From JANNVK01 sp031430435 (GTDB taxonomy: Bacteria > Acidobacteriota > Blastocatellia > Pyrinomonadales > Pyrinomonadaceae): 64,000 bases of DNA. Where the stretch lies: contig JANPBM010000099.1 in assembly GCA_031430435.1 (NCBI GenBank), positions 19,777-83,776 of the forward strand. Reading direction: 5' to 3'. This document shows positions 33,536 through 42,962 of the stretch, piece after piece (the first letter of the stretch is position 1; every line of letters starts with the position of its first letter). Both the position numbers and the translations under genes were made by a program. The notes below the pieces were generated by a model, which did not search any database, was not told where the DNA came from, and saw only the letters and a program-made list of their open reading frames with translations.

Positions 33536-36349
33536 TTACGGTTTTCCGATTAAAACAAACGGCGACCAAAAATACGGGTGAAGTCCGCGTTCGATAAATT
33601 TGCGTTGGGCGGTTCGCAATGATGCGGCGGACGATTTTCCTTTTTGCAGTTCGGTATAAAAACTTTTCATCAATTCGCCCGCAGCTTCATCGTTGACCGT
33701 CCACAGCGATAACAGCAGCGAACTTGCTCCCGCAGACAAAAACCCGCGCGACAATCCGAGCAATTCATCGCCCGCAAAAACCGAATTCAAACCTGTTTCG
33801 CAAGCGCTGAGCGTCACAATTTCCGCGCTTAACTTCATCGCGCACGCATCCCGCACCGTGATTGATCCGTCCGCCAACCGCAACGAAGAAAACATCGGAT
33901 TATCACGGCGAAATTGTCCGTGGCAGGCGATGTGCAAAATGTCGAACTTCTCCGCGTGTTGTTTGAAATTTGCAAAATTCGCGGCTTCGTTTATCAACGA
34001 AACATTGTCGCCGAAAATTTCGCCGATCGTTTCAATCTCCGCATTTACGAGCGGAATTTTCTCGTCGGCAAACCCGATTAAGAGAGCGTTCTCTATTTTC
34101 CGGTTTGGTTTACCGAGACAAAATTGTAAAACCGCAGCGCTCGGAGCAAACGAAACTTCCCTGTTTTCAACGACATAACTCTCGCCGTTGTGCAAAGCCT
34201 GAAACGGAACATAATGCAGACCGTGAAACGGAACAATAATTAAATTACGGTTTTCAATTTCGGTTTCAAACGGTTTCAGCAGCTTTGCATATAGTTTTTG
34301 CAGATAATTGTCGGCGCGTTTTTTCAGTTCGACAATAAAGTTACCAAGATTTTTGGCACCGTAACGCAATGCTCCGAACTGAAATTGCAAGCCTTCGGAC
34401 AACGCGGCTATTTCAACTTCGGCGGCTAAATTTTCGGTAAATATAATCCGGGAATCGGTTACGACAAACGCGGAAATTTCACCGGCGAACCCGACAAATT
34501 CGATTAAAATTTTATCTGCGCCGAGTTGCGTTTGCAGTTTTTTCAAATCGAACAAGCCTTGAGTTTGCGACAGGTTTCCGTTTTTGCCGGTCAACTTGCG
34601 ATAAACTCCGGCAATCTCGCGTTCACGTTTTTGAATCTCGGTTTGCAGTTTTTCGACTTCCGATTCGTTTGCCCGATTCAAACGGCTGTAAAACCAGTTT
34701 AATTCTTCGCGTAAATCGTCGATTCGGCGTTGCCGTTTGATCGAATGTTCATCGGTAAACACAGGTTTCGCTTCAAACTCAAGGCTTTCCGCCAACGACC
34801 GCGACCGCGAATGTTGCACATACATAAAGGCTTCGGCAAGCCTGTTTTCACGAATACAAATTTTCGCAAGTTCTTGATACGGAACGAGTTTGTCGGCTAA
34901 AAAAGCCATCCGAAATTCTTCCGCAGGCAATGGCGAACGAAGCGTTTCAATTAATTCGACGGCTTTTTTGAAATGTTTTTCGGCTTGCGAAACATTGCTT
35001 TCGGCGTTCGCCAATTTGCCGAGTGAAATTTGCGCGGTTTGGGCAATTTGTCCGTTTTCTTGGGCGATTGCATCGGTAAAAGTTTTTTCGAGCAGAGTTT
35101 TTGCCGCCGAAAACTCGCCTGAATGCTTCAAACATTCGGCTTTAATCAAATTTACAATCAGCTTGTATCGTAAATTTGAGGTTTTATCTAAAAGTGTTTC
35201 GGCTTCAATCGCCGATTTTAACGCTTTTTCAAAATTATTTTCCGATAATTCAAGCTGTGCTTCACTCAATTTTACGGCTGCCGCGCCGACCGCGTTATTT
35301 TCCGCGAGATAAAGTTTCGCCGCTTTCGCCAGTTGTTTGCGAGCCGCTTTATTGTCTTTCAAAAGGATTGCCGAACGCCCGAAGTTTGCCCGCGAACGCG
35401 CTTCTTCGCCTTGCATTTTAAGTTTAGAGAAAGTTTTCGACACTTTCGCATAAATTTCAAAGGCTTCGCCGACCAGATTTAATTCCAAATAAATATCGGC
35501 AATTTCCAGTTCCGAAAAGGCATTTTGATGCGGCATTTTCAGTTCTTCGTATTTTTGCGCGGCAAGTTCCAAAAACTCCAAAGCCCGCTCGAACTTTCCG
35601 CGACACATGGCAAGATTTCCGATATTGCTTTCAATTTCGGCTTGCGTTACAAACATTTTTGCTTTTTTCGCCTGCGTGAGAGATTTTTCATACATTTTCT
35701 CGGACTTGCGAAAGTCGTTGCGAGCCGCGTAAGTTGTCGCCAAAACATTTTCGCACATCGCCAGTTCGGCATAGTTTTTCAATTTTATGAAACGTTTTCG
35801 AGCCTTGAGAAAGAAGATTTCCGCTTGCGAGTGATTTTCTTGGCGAGCGAGAACGTTACCGATATTTTTTTCGACTTTTCCCGCTGAAAGATTGTCGCCG
35901 AATTTTTCAAAAACCTTTAACGCTTTTTTTCCGCATAAAACCGCATCATCATATTTTCCGAGCAAAGCGAGTGCGTAAAGTTTACCGATTTGCGTTTGAG
36001 CAGGTTCGTATTCTTTATCGATTAAGCGAAAAGTGTCAGCTGATTTATCGAGCTTTTCAACCGCCGATTCAAGGTTTCCGCGTGTGATTTCCGCAATGCC
36101 GGAACCCCATAACGACAACGCTTTTATCTCGTCGAGCGGATTTAATTCGACCAAGTTTTGCAAAGCGAGTTCGGCATTTTGCACCTTTGCGGGGTTAGTC
36201 AGCCAGGACGTGTAATAAGTTTCTTTGAGTTCGTAAGCAAGTTTGAGAGCGTCGAAACCGGCAAAGTCGGTGAGAAGTTGTTTACGTTCGGCGTTTGTTT
36301 CGGCTGAGATAAGTTGTTCGGCGATTTTCGCATAAGACACATCAAGCAT
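33536..36349 (-). CDS. TPR-CHAT caspase-fold protease
   Basis: About 937 residues, no signal peptide. Residues about 1-480 are a long series of TPR units; a helical coiled part (about 520-600) follows; the C-terminal third is a CHAT domain. The catalytic His (IACHGQF, about residue 810) and Cys (LSACETGL, about residue 850) are both present, so it should be active. Family knowledge: TPR-CHAT proteins are cytoplasmic proteases used in stress, cell death and defence, including the type III-E CRISPR partner Csx29; no CRISPR locus is present here. Start ATG 36349 is preceded directly by a terminator and a TATAAT box; a TTG at 36364 is the alternative. Confidence 0.9.
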   Translation of the reverse strand: MLDVSYAKIAEQLISAETNAERKQLLTDFAGFDALKLAYELKETYYTSWLTNPAKVQNAELALQNLVELNPLDEIKALSLWGSGIAEITRGNLESAVEKLDKSADTFRLIDKEYEPAQTQIGKLYALALLGKYDDAVLCGKKALKVFEKFGDNLSAGKVEKNIGNVLARQENHSQAEIFFLKARKRFIKLKNYAELAMCENVLATTYAARNDFRKSEKMYEKSLTQAKKAKMFVTQAEIESNIGNLAMCRGKFERALEFLELAAQKYEELKMPHQNAFSELEIADIYLELNLVGEAFEIYAKVSKTFSKLKMQGEEARSRANFGRSAILLKDNKAARKQLAKAAKLYLAENNAVGAAAVKLSEAQLELSENNFEKALKSAIEAETLLDKTSNLRYKLIVNLIKAECLKHSGEFSAAKTLLEKTFTDAIAQENGQIAQTAQISLGKLANAESNVSQAEKHFKKAVELIETLRSPLPAEEFRMAFLADKLVPYQELAKICIRENRLAEAFMYVQHSRSRSLAESLEFEAKPVFTDEHSIKRQRRIDDLREELNWFYSRLNRANESEVEKLQTEIQKREREIAGVYRKLTGKNGNLSQTQGLFDLKKLQTQLGADKILIEFVGFAGEISAFVVTDSRIIFTENLAAEVEIAALSEGLQFQFGALRYGAKNLGNFIVELKKRADNYLQKLYAKLLKPFETEIENRNLIIVPFHGLHYVPFQALHNGESYVVENREVSFAPSAAVLQFCLGKPNRKIENALLIGFADEKIPLVNAEIETIGEIFGDNVSLINEAANFANFKQHAEKFDILHIACHGQFRRDNPMFSSLRLADGSITVRDACAMKLSAEIVTLSACETGLNSVFAGDELLGLSRGFLSAGASSLLLSLWTVNDEAAGELMKSFYTELQKGKSSAASLRTAQRKFIERGLHPYFWSPFVLIGKP

Positions 36350-36355
36350 CGTTTG

Positions 36356-36361
36356 ATTATA
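36356..36361 (-). promoter_or_regulatory. -10 box (TATAAT) placed for leaderless transcription of the TPR-CHAT gene
   Basis: On the minus strand TATAAT is followed by six bases and then the ATG at 36349, so a transcript from it would start on the A of the start codon. A weak -35 (TTAATT) lies 18 bases upstream inside the terminator. No Shine-Dalgarno site precedes the ATG. Confidence 0.55.
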
Positions 36362-36402
36362 CAAAAAAAGAGCGAAAAGAATTAACTCCTTTCGCTCTTT
36401 TA
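36362..36402 (-). terminator. Terminator between the 164-aa gene and the TPR-CHAT gene
   Basis: A stem of about 13 bp (AAAGAGCGAAAG arm) with a short loop, followed on the minus strand by seven T. It should separate transcription of the sigma/164-aa pair from the TPR-CHAT gene. Confidence 0.82.
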
Positions 36403-36430
36403 TATTTGTTTACCTTCCCGAATACTTGTT

Positions 36431-36922
36431 TTACGAAATACTCAAATGTTCGATAACAACTTCTTTTTCAACCGTCTGAAGCGTCAAACTGTATTCACCG
36501 CTCGGAATTTGGTCAAAACCGAATTCCGCCGAATCGTTTGCGGTTGTTTCAAAATCGCCGAGTTTAATTGTTGCCGCCGCAAAATTTTCGCCTAAAATTT
36601 GTCCTTTCAACGAAAATCCGGTTGCCGTTTTTGAAACTCTTAAATCGATTGCCGCATCGTCTGTTTGAAAAAGCATTTGGCGGATTGCCGAAGATGCCGA
36701 ACGTTCGCCGAAAACCGGTTTATTTGCCGACAAATCGATTTGCAAAACTGCCATAAATCTTTTCACGATCGATTGTTTCGGGACTCGGAACTGCGTGCGA
36801 AAAATATTTTTCGCCCAAGTAACCGATTCAACCGGAGCATCAAAAGACTTATCCGATTTCATCAAAGCCGTAATTTTGTCGAGAAATTGTTCGTTATTCA
36901 TCGTGTTTGTCATCTCTTTCAT
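36431..36922 (-). CDS. Unknown protein linked to the ECF sigma factor
   Basis: About 163 residues from the ATG at 36922 with GAGGCGG just upstream; the ATG at 36913 is equally likely. No membrane helix or Cys, so it is not a classical anti-sigma with a zinc motif. N-terminal half: helical (FLDKITALM, then WAKNIFRTQFRVPKQSIVKR). C-terminal half: beta-rich with GFSLKGQILGENFAAATIKL, DQIPSGEYSLTLQT, a carboxypeptidase-regulatory-like sandwich pattern. It lies 51 bases after the sigma gene, so they are co-transcribed. A role in holding or sensing for the sigma factor or CHAT protease is inference. Confidence 0.7.
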   Translation of the reverse strand: MKEMTNTMNNEQFLDKITALMKSDKSFDAPVESVTWAKNIFRTQFRVPKQSIVKRFMAVLQIDLSANKPVFGERSASSAIRQMLFQTDDAAIDLRVSKTATGFSLKGQILGENFAAATIKLGDFETTANDSAEFGFDQIPSGEYSLTLQTVEKEVVIEHLSIS

Positions 36923-36973
36923 CCGCCTCACAAATTAACAGTGCAATTTATCGGACAAAAAAGACAAAGTTTT

Positions 36974-37627
36974 TTAATTTTTCAAAATTTTCGCCAATTT
37001 ATCGAGACATCGTGTGCGGAGCGGGCTGACGCTTGATTCGCCGACTCCGATGCCGGCGGCAACTTCCGCATAAGTTGCGGCAACATTTCGCAAATAAATC
37101 ATGGCAAGGATGTTTTGACACCGTTCGTCCATTTTATTTAACGCCGCACGGATTAAATGTTGTTGTTCGAGTTCAATCAGGACTTCGTCGGCAAGCGGCG
37201 AATTATCGGACAAATTCGCCATTTCGGCTTCCATTGATTCTTCGGTTTCCGGCGAATGAATGTTTTTTTGACCGCGAATAATCCCCCACGTTTTGAACTT
37301 TGCGGTTGTTACCAACCACGCCCGAAGTTTTTCGGGTTGCTCTATTTCGTGCATTTTTTGAAACAATGTCAAAAAAACTTCTTGGAAAACATCGGCGGTT
37401 TGGTCTTCGCTCAAACCTGCTCGACGCGGAATTGTGGCAATCAGCCGTTGATACCGCTCGACTAATTTGTTCCACGCAGATTCATCGCCGTTTTTGCACG
37501 CGCGTAGTAAATCAGCATCCGATTTTTCTGAATTTTTGCCTGTGATTTCAAGATTCACCTTGGAATTGTGGAATATCCTCGAACAATTAGCAACCGGCGG
37601 AAATAAATTATTGTTTTTTGCGAGCAT
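36974..37627 (-). CDS. ECF-type sigma70-family factor
   Basis: About 217 residues from ATG 37627; GTG at 37558 is an alternative that would remove 23 residues not typical of the family. Region 2 is DADLLRACKNGDESAWNKLV, then SEDQTADVFQEVFLTLFQ; region 4 is MDERCQNILAMIYLRNVAATYAEVA with a helix-turn-helix GVGESSVSPLRTRCL. Region 3 is missing, as in ECF factors. It heads the minus-strand cluster (164-aa protein, TPR-CHAT, subtilase) and diverges from the FG-GAP gene 88 bases away, so it could drive either side. Confidence 0.9.
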   Translation of the reverse strand: MLAKNNNLFPPVANCSRIFHNSKVNLEITGKNSEKSDADLLRACKNGDESAWNKLVERYQRLIATIPRRAGLSEDQTADVFQEVFLTLFQKMHEIEQPEKLRAWLVTTAKFKTWGIIRGQKNIHSPETEESMEAEMANLSDNSPLADEVLIELEQQHLIRAALNKMDERCQNILAMIYLRNVAATYAEVAAGIGVGESSVSPLRTRCLDKLAKILKN

Positions 37628-37715
37628 TTCTGTAATTAGGATTGCAATTAAACAAACGCGCAACTAAAATAAAACGTCAAAGTATCCTTAAAAATTTAAT
37701 GCAGGAGTAATAGTT

Positions 37716-40613
37716 ATGAGAAAATCGCTCTTAAAAGTTCAGTTTCTGTTGGTTTTTGCCGCTTTAACAGGTTTAATGTCGGTAAGTCCGCTTTCGATAT
37801 TTGCCCAGCAAACACGTAAGGCAACAATGAAACGTAAAATAAAAAGCATCAAAACCAAGCCGAGTGTCAGGACAACTTCGTCCGAAACAATTCCGTGGGA
37901 AGGTGAAGCAGGTGTCAGCCGCACAATGGCAGATATAATGCAAGAACAATCTCTGATCGGTAAATCTACCGACATTCGCCAAACTAAACCGAAAAAGAAA
38001 ATTGGTCCGAATCGGCGTGAATTACCGCAGAATGAAGATTCGCCGGCGGTTGAAAAACTGCCGATCGATTCGACCACCAAAGCGGTGCGCGAAGTTAATG
38101 AGCAAACATCATTTTTCGCCCCGCAAACTATCGGGCTGAACTTTAACGGCGGCACACTTTTTGACACACTTTCGTTTCCGCCGGACACGATGGGCGAGGT
38201 CGGTCCGTCCCAATTTATTATGACGGTCAACGGTTGGATTCGGTCATTCAGTAAAACAACCGGTGTGGCGGACGGCGTGATGAACGTTGATATGGATGTC
38301 TTTTTCAATTCTGTCAGAGGCGGTATTTCGACCAGCGATCCGCGAATTCGGTACGATCGAATTTCGCAGCGTTGGATTATTATAATTATCAATGTTGCCA
38401 GTACCAACAATCGTGTTTTGATTGCCACGAGCGACACGCAAAACATTACGGCGGCAACGGTTTGGACATATTACTTTTTCCAGCAAAACTTGGTTGCGCC
38501 TGCCGGCGACGCGGGTTGTTTGGCAGATTATCCGACACTCGGCGTTGATGCCAATGCGCTTTATATCGGCGTAAATAACTTTTGTCCGAGTACATTCGGC
38601 GGAACAACGGCTTTTGTCGTCCGCAAGAGTTCGATTTTGAGCGGCGGTCCGATTGTCGCCACGGCTTTTCGCGGATTGATTCCCGCACCTCCCGGCGGAG
38701 CAGGTTTATACACACCGCAAGGAGTTGATAATTACGATCCGGCTTCGACCGACGGTTATTTAATCGGCGTTGACAATGCGACTTTCGGGACGTTGAAAAT
38801 AAGAAGAATCAGCACACCCGGCGGGACTCCGACAATTTCGGGAGACATTAATATCACGGTTCCGGCAACGGCATTTCCGGTTTCGGTCCCGCATTTGGGC
38901 AATACAGCGGGTACCAACGGCAACCTTGACGGCAACGATGATCGTTTATATAACGCTTATATTCGCAACGGAAGTATTTGGACAGTTCACGGCATTCAGG
39001 TCGGCGCAACCGGGACGGCAAGTCCGGCGGGCGGAAGAAACGGAAGTCGGTGGTATCAAATCAGCAATCTTGCGACCACACCGACGGTAACGCAAGCGGG
39101 TACTTTGTTTGATTCGGCGGCAACTTCGCCGCGAAGTTATTTGGTTCCGTCGATTTCGGTTTCGGGGCAAGGACACGTTGCCATCGGAGCTTCGTCGGCG
39201 GGTGCAACCGAACGCATCAATGCCGCCACGGTCGGACGTTTATCGACCGATGCTCTCGGCACACTTCAATCTCCGGCGACAATCACGGCTTCGACGACGG
39301 CATATAATCCGGCGGGCGACACCGGCGGTCCAAACGGTCGGCGGTTCGGCGATTATTCATACACCACCGTCGATCCCGAAGACGATATGACGATGTGGAC
39401 GATTCAAGAATGGAATCACGCGACGAATTCGTATGCGATGCGGGCAACCAAATTGATTGCTCCGCCGCCCGCTACGCCCGCAAGCGCTTCGCCGGCTACG
39501 GTTAATTCGGGACAATCTTCGGTTAATGTAACAATTACGGGAACACAAATCGCGGGTTCGGGCTTTTTCGATCCGGGCGCGGCGTTTGCCAAACGTATTG
39601 CCGCCACGGTTTCGGGCGTAACGGTCAACAGCGTAACTTATACGAATCCGACTCAAATCACGCTTAATCTTTCGACGGTTGCCGCCACGGCGGGTGCGAA
39701 AGACGTTACGATTACCAATCCCGACGGACAATCGATTACCGCCGCAGGGTTGATTACGATTGCGGCAGCGCCTGCTTCGAGCGTTAAAATTCCTTCGGAT
39801 TTCGACGGCGACGGTAAAACGGATTTATCTGTTTGGCGACCGAGCAATGTTGACGGCGTAGCGGATTTTTATGTCTTTAACAGTATGACCAATACGGTCA
39901 GCGCAATAGCGTTCGGATCTGTCGGCGATGTTATTGCTCCGGGAGATTTTGACGGCGACAATAAAACCGATTACAGCGTTTATCGTAACGGCACTTGGTA
40001 TATTTTGCGAAGTTCCGGCGGTTTCCAGATAACCCAATTCGGGTTGGCGGGCGACAAACCGACTCCCGGCGACTTCGACGGCGACAATAAAGCGGATATT
40101 TCCGTTTTCCGTCCTTCGAACGGTGTTTGGTACACCATTCGCAGTTCGGATAATGCGATTACCATAACTCAATTCGGGTTGAACGGCGACATTCCGGTTT
40201 TTGGCAGATACGACAGCGATAACAGAGATGATATTGCGGTCTTCCGGTCAAATACTTGGTACGTTTTGCAAAGTTCAAACGCAGGTGTGGCGATTGTTCA
40301 ATTCGGGTTGGCGGGCGATATTCCGACCGCCGGCGATTACGACGGCGACGGCAGATATGATTACGCCGTCTTCCGACCTTCGGACGGCGTTTGGTATAAT
40401 CTGCAAAGTTCCAACGGAGCTTTCAGAGCTTTGCGATGGGGATCAAACGGCGATGTACCGGCTCCGGGCGACTACGACGGCGACTCTAAATTCGATTCGG
40501 CGGTCTTTAGAACAAGTGTGTGGTATGTTTTACGCACCAATAACGGATCGTCTTTCGCTTCGCAATTCGGTTTGGCGACCGATAAACCTGTGCCGTCCGC
40601 ATATATCCAATAA
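37716..40613 (+). CDS. Large secreted protein with a C-terminal FG-GAP/VCBS propeller
   Basis: 965 residues from ATG 37716, with AGGAG nine bases upstream. Signal peptide 1-30 (LPISIFAQQ-like cleavage region), a basic linker, a central part of about 450 residues with GEVGPSQFIMTVNGW, typical of exported Acidobacteriota proteins, an IPT/TIG-like domain (about 585-685, with ASPATVNSGQSSVNVTITG), then six to seven repeats of the kind DFDGDxKxDxxVxR...W (about 690-965), which bind calcium and form a beta-propeller. Probably a surface or extracellular adhesin-like protein; it is divergent from the sigma gene. Confidence 0.85.
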   Translation: MRKSLLKVQFLLVFAALTGLMSVSPLSIFAQQTRKATMKRKIKSIKTKPSVRTTSSETIPWEGEAGVSRTMADIMQEQSLIGKSTDIRQTKPKKKIGPNRRELPQNEDSPAVEKLPIDSTTKAVREVNEQTSFFAPQTIGLNFNGGTLFDTLSFPPDTMGEVGPSQFIMTVNGWIRSFSKTTGVADGVMNVDMDVFFNSVRGGISTSDPRIRYDRISQRWIIIIINVASTNNRVLIATSDTQNITAATVWTYYFFQQNLVAPAGDAGCLADYPTLGVDANALYIGVNNFCPSTFGGTTAFVVRKSSILSGGPIVATAFRGLIPAPPGGAGLYTPQGVDNYDPASTDGYLIGVDNATFGTLKIRRISTPGGTPTISGDINITVPATAFPVSVPHLGNTAGTNGNLDGNDDRLYNAYIRNGSIWTVHGIQVGATGTASPAGGRNGSRWYQISNLATTPTVTQAGTLFDSAATSPRSYLVPSISVSGQGHVAIGASSAGATERINAATVGRLSTDALGTLQSPATITASTTAYNPAGDTGGPNGRRFGDYSYTTVDPEDDMTMWTIQEWNHATNSYAMRATKLIAPPPATPASASPATVNSGQSSVNVTITGTQIAGSGFFDPGAAFAKRIAATVSGVTVNSVTYTNPTQITLNLSTVAATAGAKDVTITNPDGQSITAAGLITIAAAPASSVKIPSDFDGDGKTDLSVWRPSNVDGVADFYVFNSMTNTVSAIAFGSVGDVIAPGDFDGDNKTDYSVYRNGTWYILRSSGGFQITQFGLAGDKPTPGDFDGDNKADISVFRPSNGVWYTIRSSDNAITITQFGLNGDIPVFGRYDSDNRDDIAVFRSNTWYVLQSSNAGVAIVQFGLAGDIPTAGDYDGDGRYDYAVFRPSDGVWYNLQSSNGAFRALRWGSNGDVPAPGDYDGDSKFDSAVFRTSVWYVLRTNNGSSFASQFGLATDKPVPSAYIQ

Positions 40614-40623
40614 TCTCTGCGGG

Positions 40624-40658
40624 TCAAAGCGGTATGCGACAATCGCGTACTGCTTTGA
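40624..40658. terminator. Strong hairpin after the FG-GAP gene
   Basis: A 16-bp stem TCAAAGCGGTATGCGA / TCGCGTACTGCTTTGA (two G-T pairs) with a CAA loop starts 11 bases after the stop codon. There is no T-run directly behind, so it may protect the 3' end rather than terminate. The rest of the gap to 40929 is AT-rich, holds only GGAGG at 40912 for the next gene, and shows nothing else I can name. Confidence 0.6.
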
Positions 40659-40929
40659 CATCGCAGTATTTTACAATGCTTGATCGGCTGTGCGAAAAAA
40701 GTTTTTGCGTTATATTTCGCTTAAATTCATCATCGTACTTTCTTTCCATTCTCTTATTTTATAAATAGGAGATTTTTTTTCTTTACTTTTAAGCGAAACA
40801 ACTGTTTGCCGATATAAGTTTGGTAAAAATCCGAGATTCAATTACTATCGAAACTGAAGAGTTTCTGAAACTTCGGCGGTTAAATTTTCGTAAACCGGCA
40901 TCAAAGAACATGGAGGTTTTTAATCTAAA

Positions 40930-41640
40930 ATGAATACAACTTTTGAAAATTCGTATGGTCAATCGGTTGCCGAATCTTCGGCAGAGGTTCGCGCGTCGTT
41001 TATTCGTAAAACTTATGCGCATCTGGCGTTGGCGCTTTTTGCGTTTGTCGTCCTCGAAGCAGGTTTATTGAGTTCGCCGTTGGCAGAAACCATTACCGCG
41101 ACAATGCTTGGCGGAAAATGGTCGTGGCTGATTGTGATGGCAGCGTTTATGGGCGTTTCGTCGTTGGCGAATTGGTGGGCAAGTTCGCAAACTTCGTCCG
41201 CAATGCAATATGTCGGCTTGGTACTTTATGTGGTTGCCGAGGCTTTTATTTTCTTGCCGCTGATGTTTATTTCGGCACGTTCTTTTGGTCCGAGTGTTTT
41301 CGTAACCGCCGGCGGATTGACATTGTTTTTGTTTGTCGCGTTGAGTGCGGTTGTTTTATTGACGAAAAAAGACTTTTCGTTTTTGGCTCCGATTTTGGTA
41401 ATCGGCGGAATTCTCTCGCTTGGGTTCATCGTTGTGAGCGTAATTTTCGGCTTTAGTTTGGGCGGATTATTTTCTTTGGCGATGGTCGTTTTTGCGGCAG
41501 GTTCGATTTTATATAACACCTCGAACGTGCTTCATACTTATAATACGAATCAACATGTGGCGGCTTCGTTGACATTATTTGCGGGAATCGCTTTGATGTT
41601 TTGGTATATTTTGCGAATCTTTACCGGCTCAAGAAATTAA
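40930..41640 (+). CDS. Bax inhibitor-1/YccA family membrane protein
   Basis: 236 residues. After a polar N terminus (ending VRASFIRKTYAHLALALFAF) there are seven hydrophobic helices, with SLGFIVVSVIFGFSLGGLF in the sixth and LYNTSNVLHTYNTNQHVAASLTLF near the end, as in the BI-1/TMBIM family, whose bacterial members are pH-sensitive Ca2+ leak channels. GGAGG lies 13 bases before the ATG, a long spacing. A bidirectional terminator follows. Confidence 0.9.
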   Translation: MNTTFENSYGQSVAESSAEVRASFIRKTYAHLALALFAFVVLEAGLLSSPLAETITATMLGGKWSWLIVMAAFMGVSSLANWWASSQTSSAMQYVGLVLYVVAEAFIFLPLMFISARSFGPSVFVTAGGLTLFLFVALSAVVLLTKKDFSFLAPILVIGGILSLGFIVVSVIFGFSLGGLFSLAMVVFAAGSILYNTSNVLHTYNTNQHVAASLTLFAGIALMFWYILRIFTGSRN

Positions 41641-41662
41641 CGCGACAAACAATCTTAAAGTT

Positions 41663-41696
41663 GAAAAGGCGATTCAAACCGAGTCGCCTTTTTTAT
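41663..41696. terminator. Bidirectional terminator between the BI-1 and glycosyltransferase genes
   Basis: The stem GAAAAGGCGA / TCGCCTTTT has loop TTCAAACCGAG and a T-run of six. The core is the exact reverse complement of the one at 21486. Confidence 0.85.
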
Positions 41697-42952
41697 TATC
41701 GCAAAATTTGTTCGATGGCATCACACGCTGTTTTTGTGCCATTTTCACCGCCTACAACTCGTTTTGCCTCAGTTGCATTTTTTTTGTAACTTTCATCCGA
41801 CAACAGTTTACGCAGTTTTTCCGCCACCAATTCAGCCTTATAATTATTTCTGCTGATTACTTCGCCAACGCCCGAACGTTTGCAACGCGCCGCATTATCG
41901 GGCTGATCGTGCGAATACGGCATAACTAACATTGGCACGCCGGCACGCAAAACTTGCGAAGTTGTCCCGACTCCGCCTTGATGCACGACCGCCCGCGACC
42001 GCGAAAAAAGTTCGCCGTACGGAGCGTAATCAAACGCCACTCTGTCAGCGTCCAAACCTTTCGGCGGATTGTTAAAAATACCGTAAAGCATTACTGCTCT
42101 TTGGTTTAAGAGTTTTGCGGCGGCAATGCTTTGTTCGTAAAAATCGCGCGCGTCCATCACGGCGGCACTTCCCAGAGTAAAAACAATCGGCGGTTCGCCC
42201 GCATCCAAAAATTTCCGTAAATCTCCGGACATAGTTCCTAAATCTTGGTTGCCGTCATAGAAACAAAAACCTGTTTGCAACGTTGATTTCGCCCAATCGG
42301 ATTGCGGTTTTGCGAGTACTTTTGAAAACATTGCAAGGTGCAAAAGGTTTGAGTATTTATCGCCGAACATCGGATTATGATTTTCGTCCAAACCGAGTTC
42401 GCGGCGAAATTCTTTGTAAGGTTCAAACCAATTCAACGCGGTTTTTTTCGCGTAATTCAGCACAAACCGATGAAAAAACGGCGGCATGAAACGCAATGTT
42501 TCCAAAAATTCCGCCGACGGATAAACGCTTGGGTCTTCGGTTGAAAGAAACGAAATCGGCGCCAACGAAGTCGAAACCCATTTGATCTTAGTTTTTTCAA
42601 CCACGGATTTTATCGGCAAAACAATCTCGCCCGATATGATAACATCTGCGTTTTCAACGGCTTGCAAAATATCTTCGTACATCGGACGCAGATTTGGCAC
42701 CATCAATTCTTTGAAAATAAGTTCGGGTCCGGTTTTTGTGTCCATCAAACGACGGGCAAGTTCTTTGTCTTCGGGATCAAGATTCGGGCGAAGCGGCGAA
42801 ATTTCAAAACCGAGCGTTTCAAACTTTTCACGAAACGCTTCCATGACGTTAAAAACAACTTCGTGTCCGCGATTTCTGAGTTCCAAACCAAGCGCAATTT
42901 TCGGATGAACATCGCCGAGCGAGCCGAACGTCGATAAAACAATTTTCGCCAT
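41696..42952 (-). CDS. Glycosyltransferase of the UGT/MGT type (GT1)
   Basis: 418 residues. The N-terminal half opens with KIVLSTFGSLGDVHPKIALGLELRNRGHEV, typical of glycosyltransferases that act on lipids, macrolides or glycans. The C-terminal donor site is AVVHQGGVGTTSQVLRAGVP and MLVMPYSHDQPDNAARC. It should transfer a sugar from a nucleotide sugar to a small acceptor; neither is known. Soluble, no signal. Its upstream region is the second 21-bp array, which ends next to serS on the same strand. Confidence 0.88.
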   Translation of the reverse strand: MAKIVLSTFGSLGDVHPKIALGLELRNRGHEVVFNVMEAFREKFETLGFEISPLRPNLDPEDKELARRLMDTKTGPELIFKELMVPNLRPMYEDILQAVENADVIISGEIVLPIKSVVEKTKIKWVSTSLAPISFLSTEDPSVYPSAEFLETLRFMPPFFHRFVLNYAKKTALNWFEPYKEFRRELGLDENHNPMFGDKYSNLLHLAMFSKVLAKPQSDWAKSTLQTGFCFYDGNQDLGTMSGDLRKFLDAGEPPIVFTLGSAAVMDARDFYEQSIAAAKLLNQRAVMLYGIFNNPPKGLDADRVAFDYAPYGELFSRSRAVVHQGGVGTTSQVLRAGVPMLVMPYSHDQPDNAARCKRSGVGEVISRNNYKAELVAEKLRKLLSDESYKKNATEAKRVVGGENGTKTACDAIEQILR

Positions 42953-42962
42953 AGTTAAATAT

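Noticed and set aside
33536..36349. Type III-E CRISPR partner (Csx29)
   Set aside because: The TPR-CHAT layout is shared, but no CRISPR array, gRAMP or other Cas protein is in the window.
40659..40929. Riboswitch before the BI-1 gene
   Set aside because: The leader is long, but I could match it to no known aptamer pattern.
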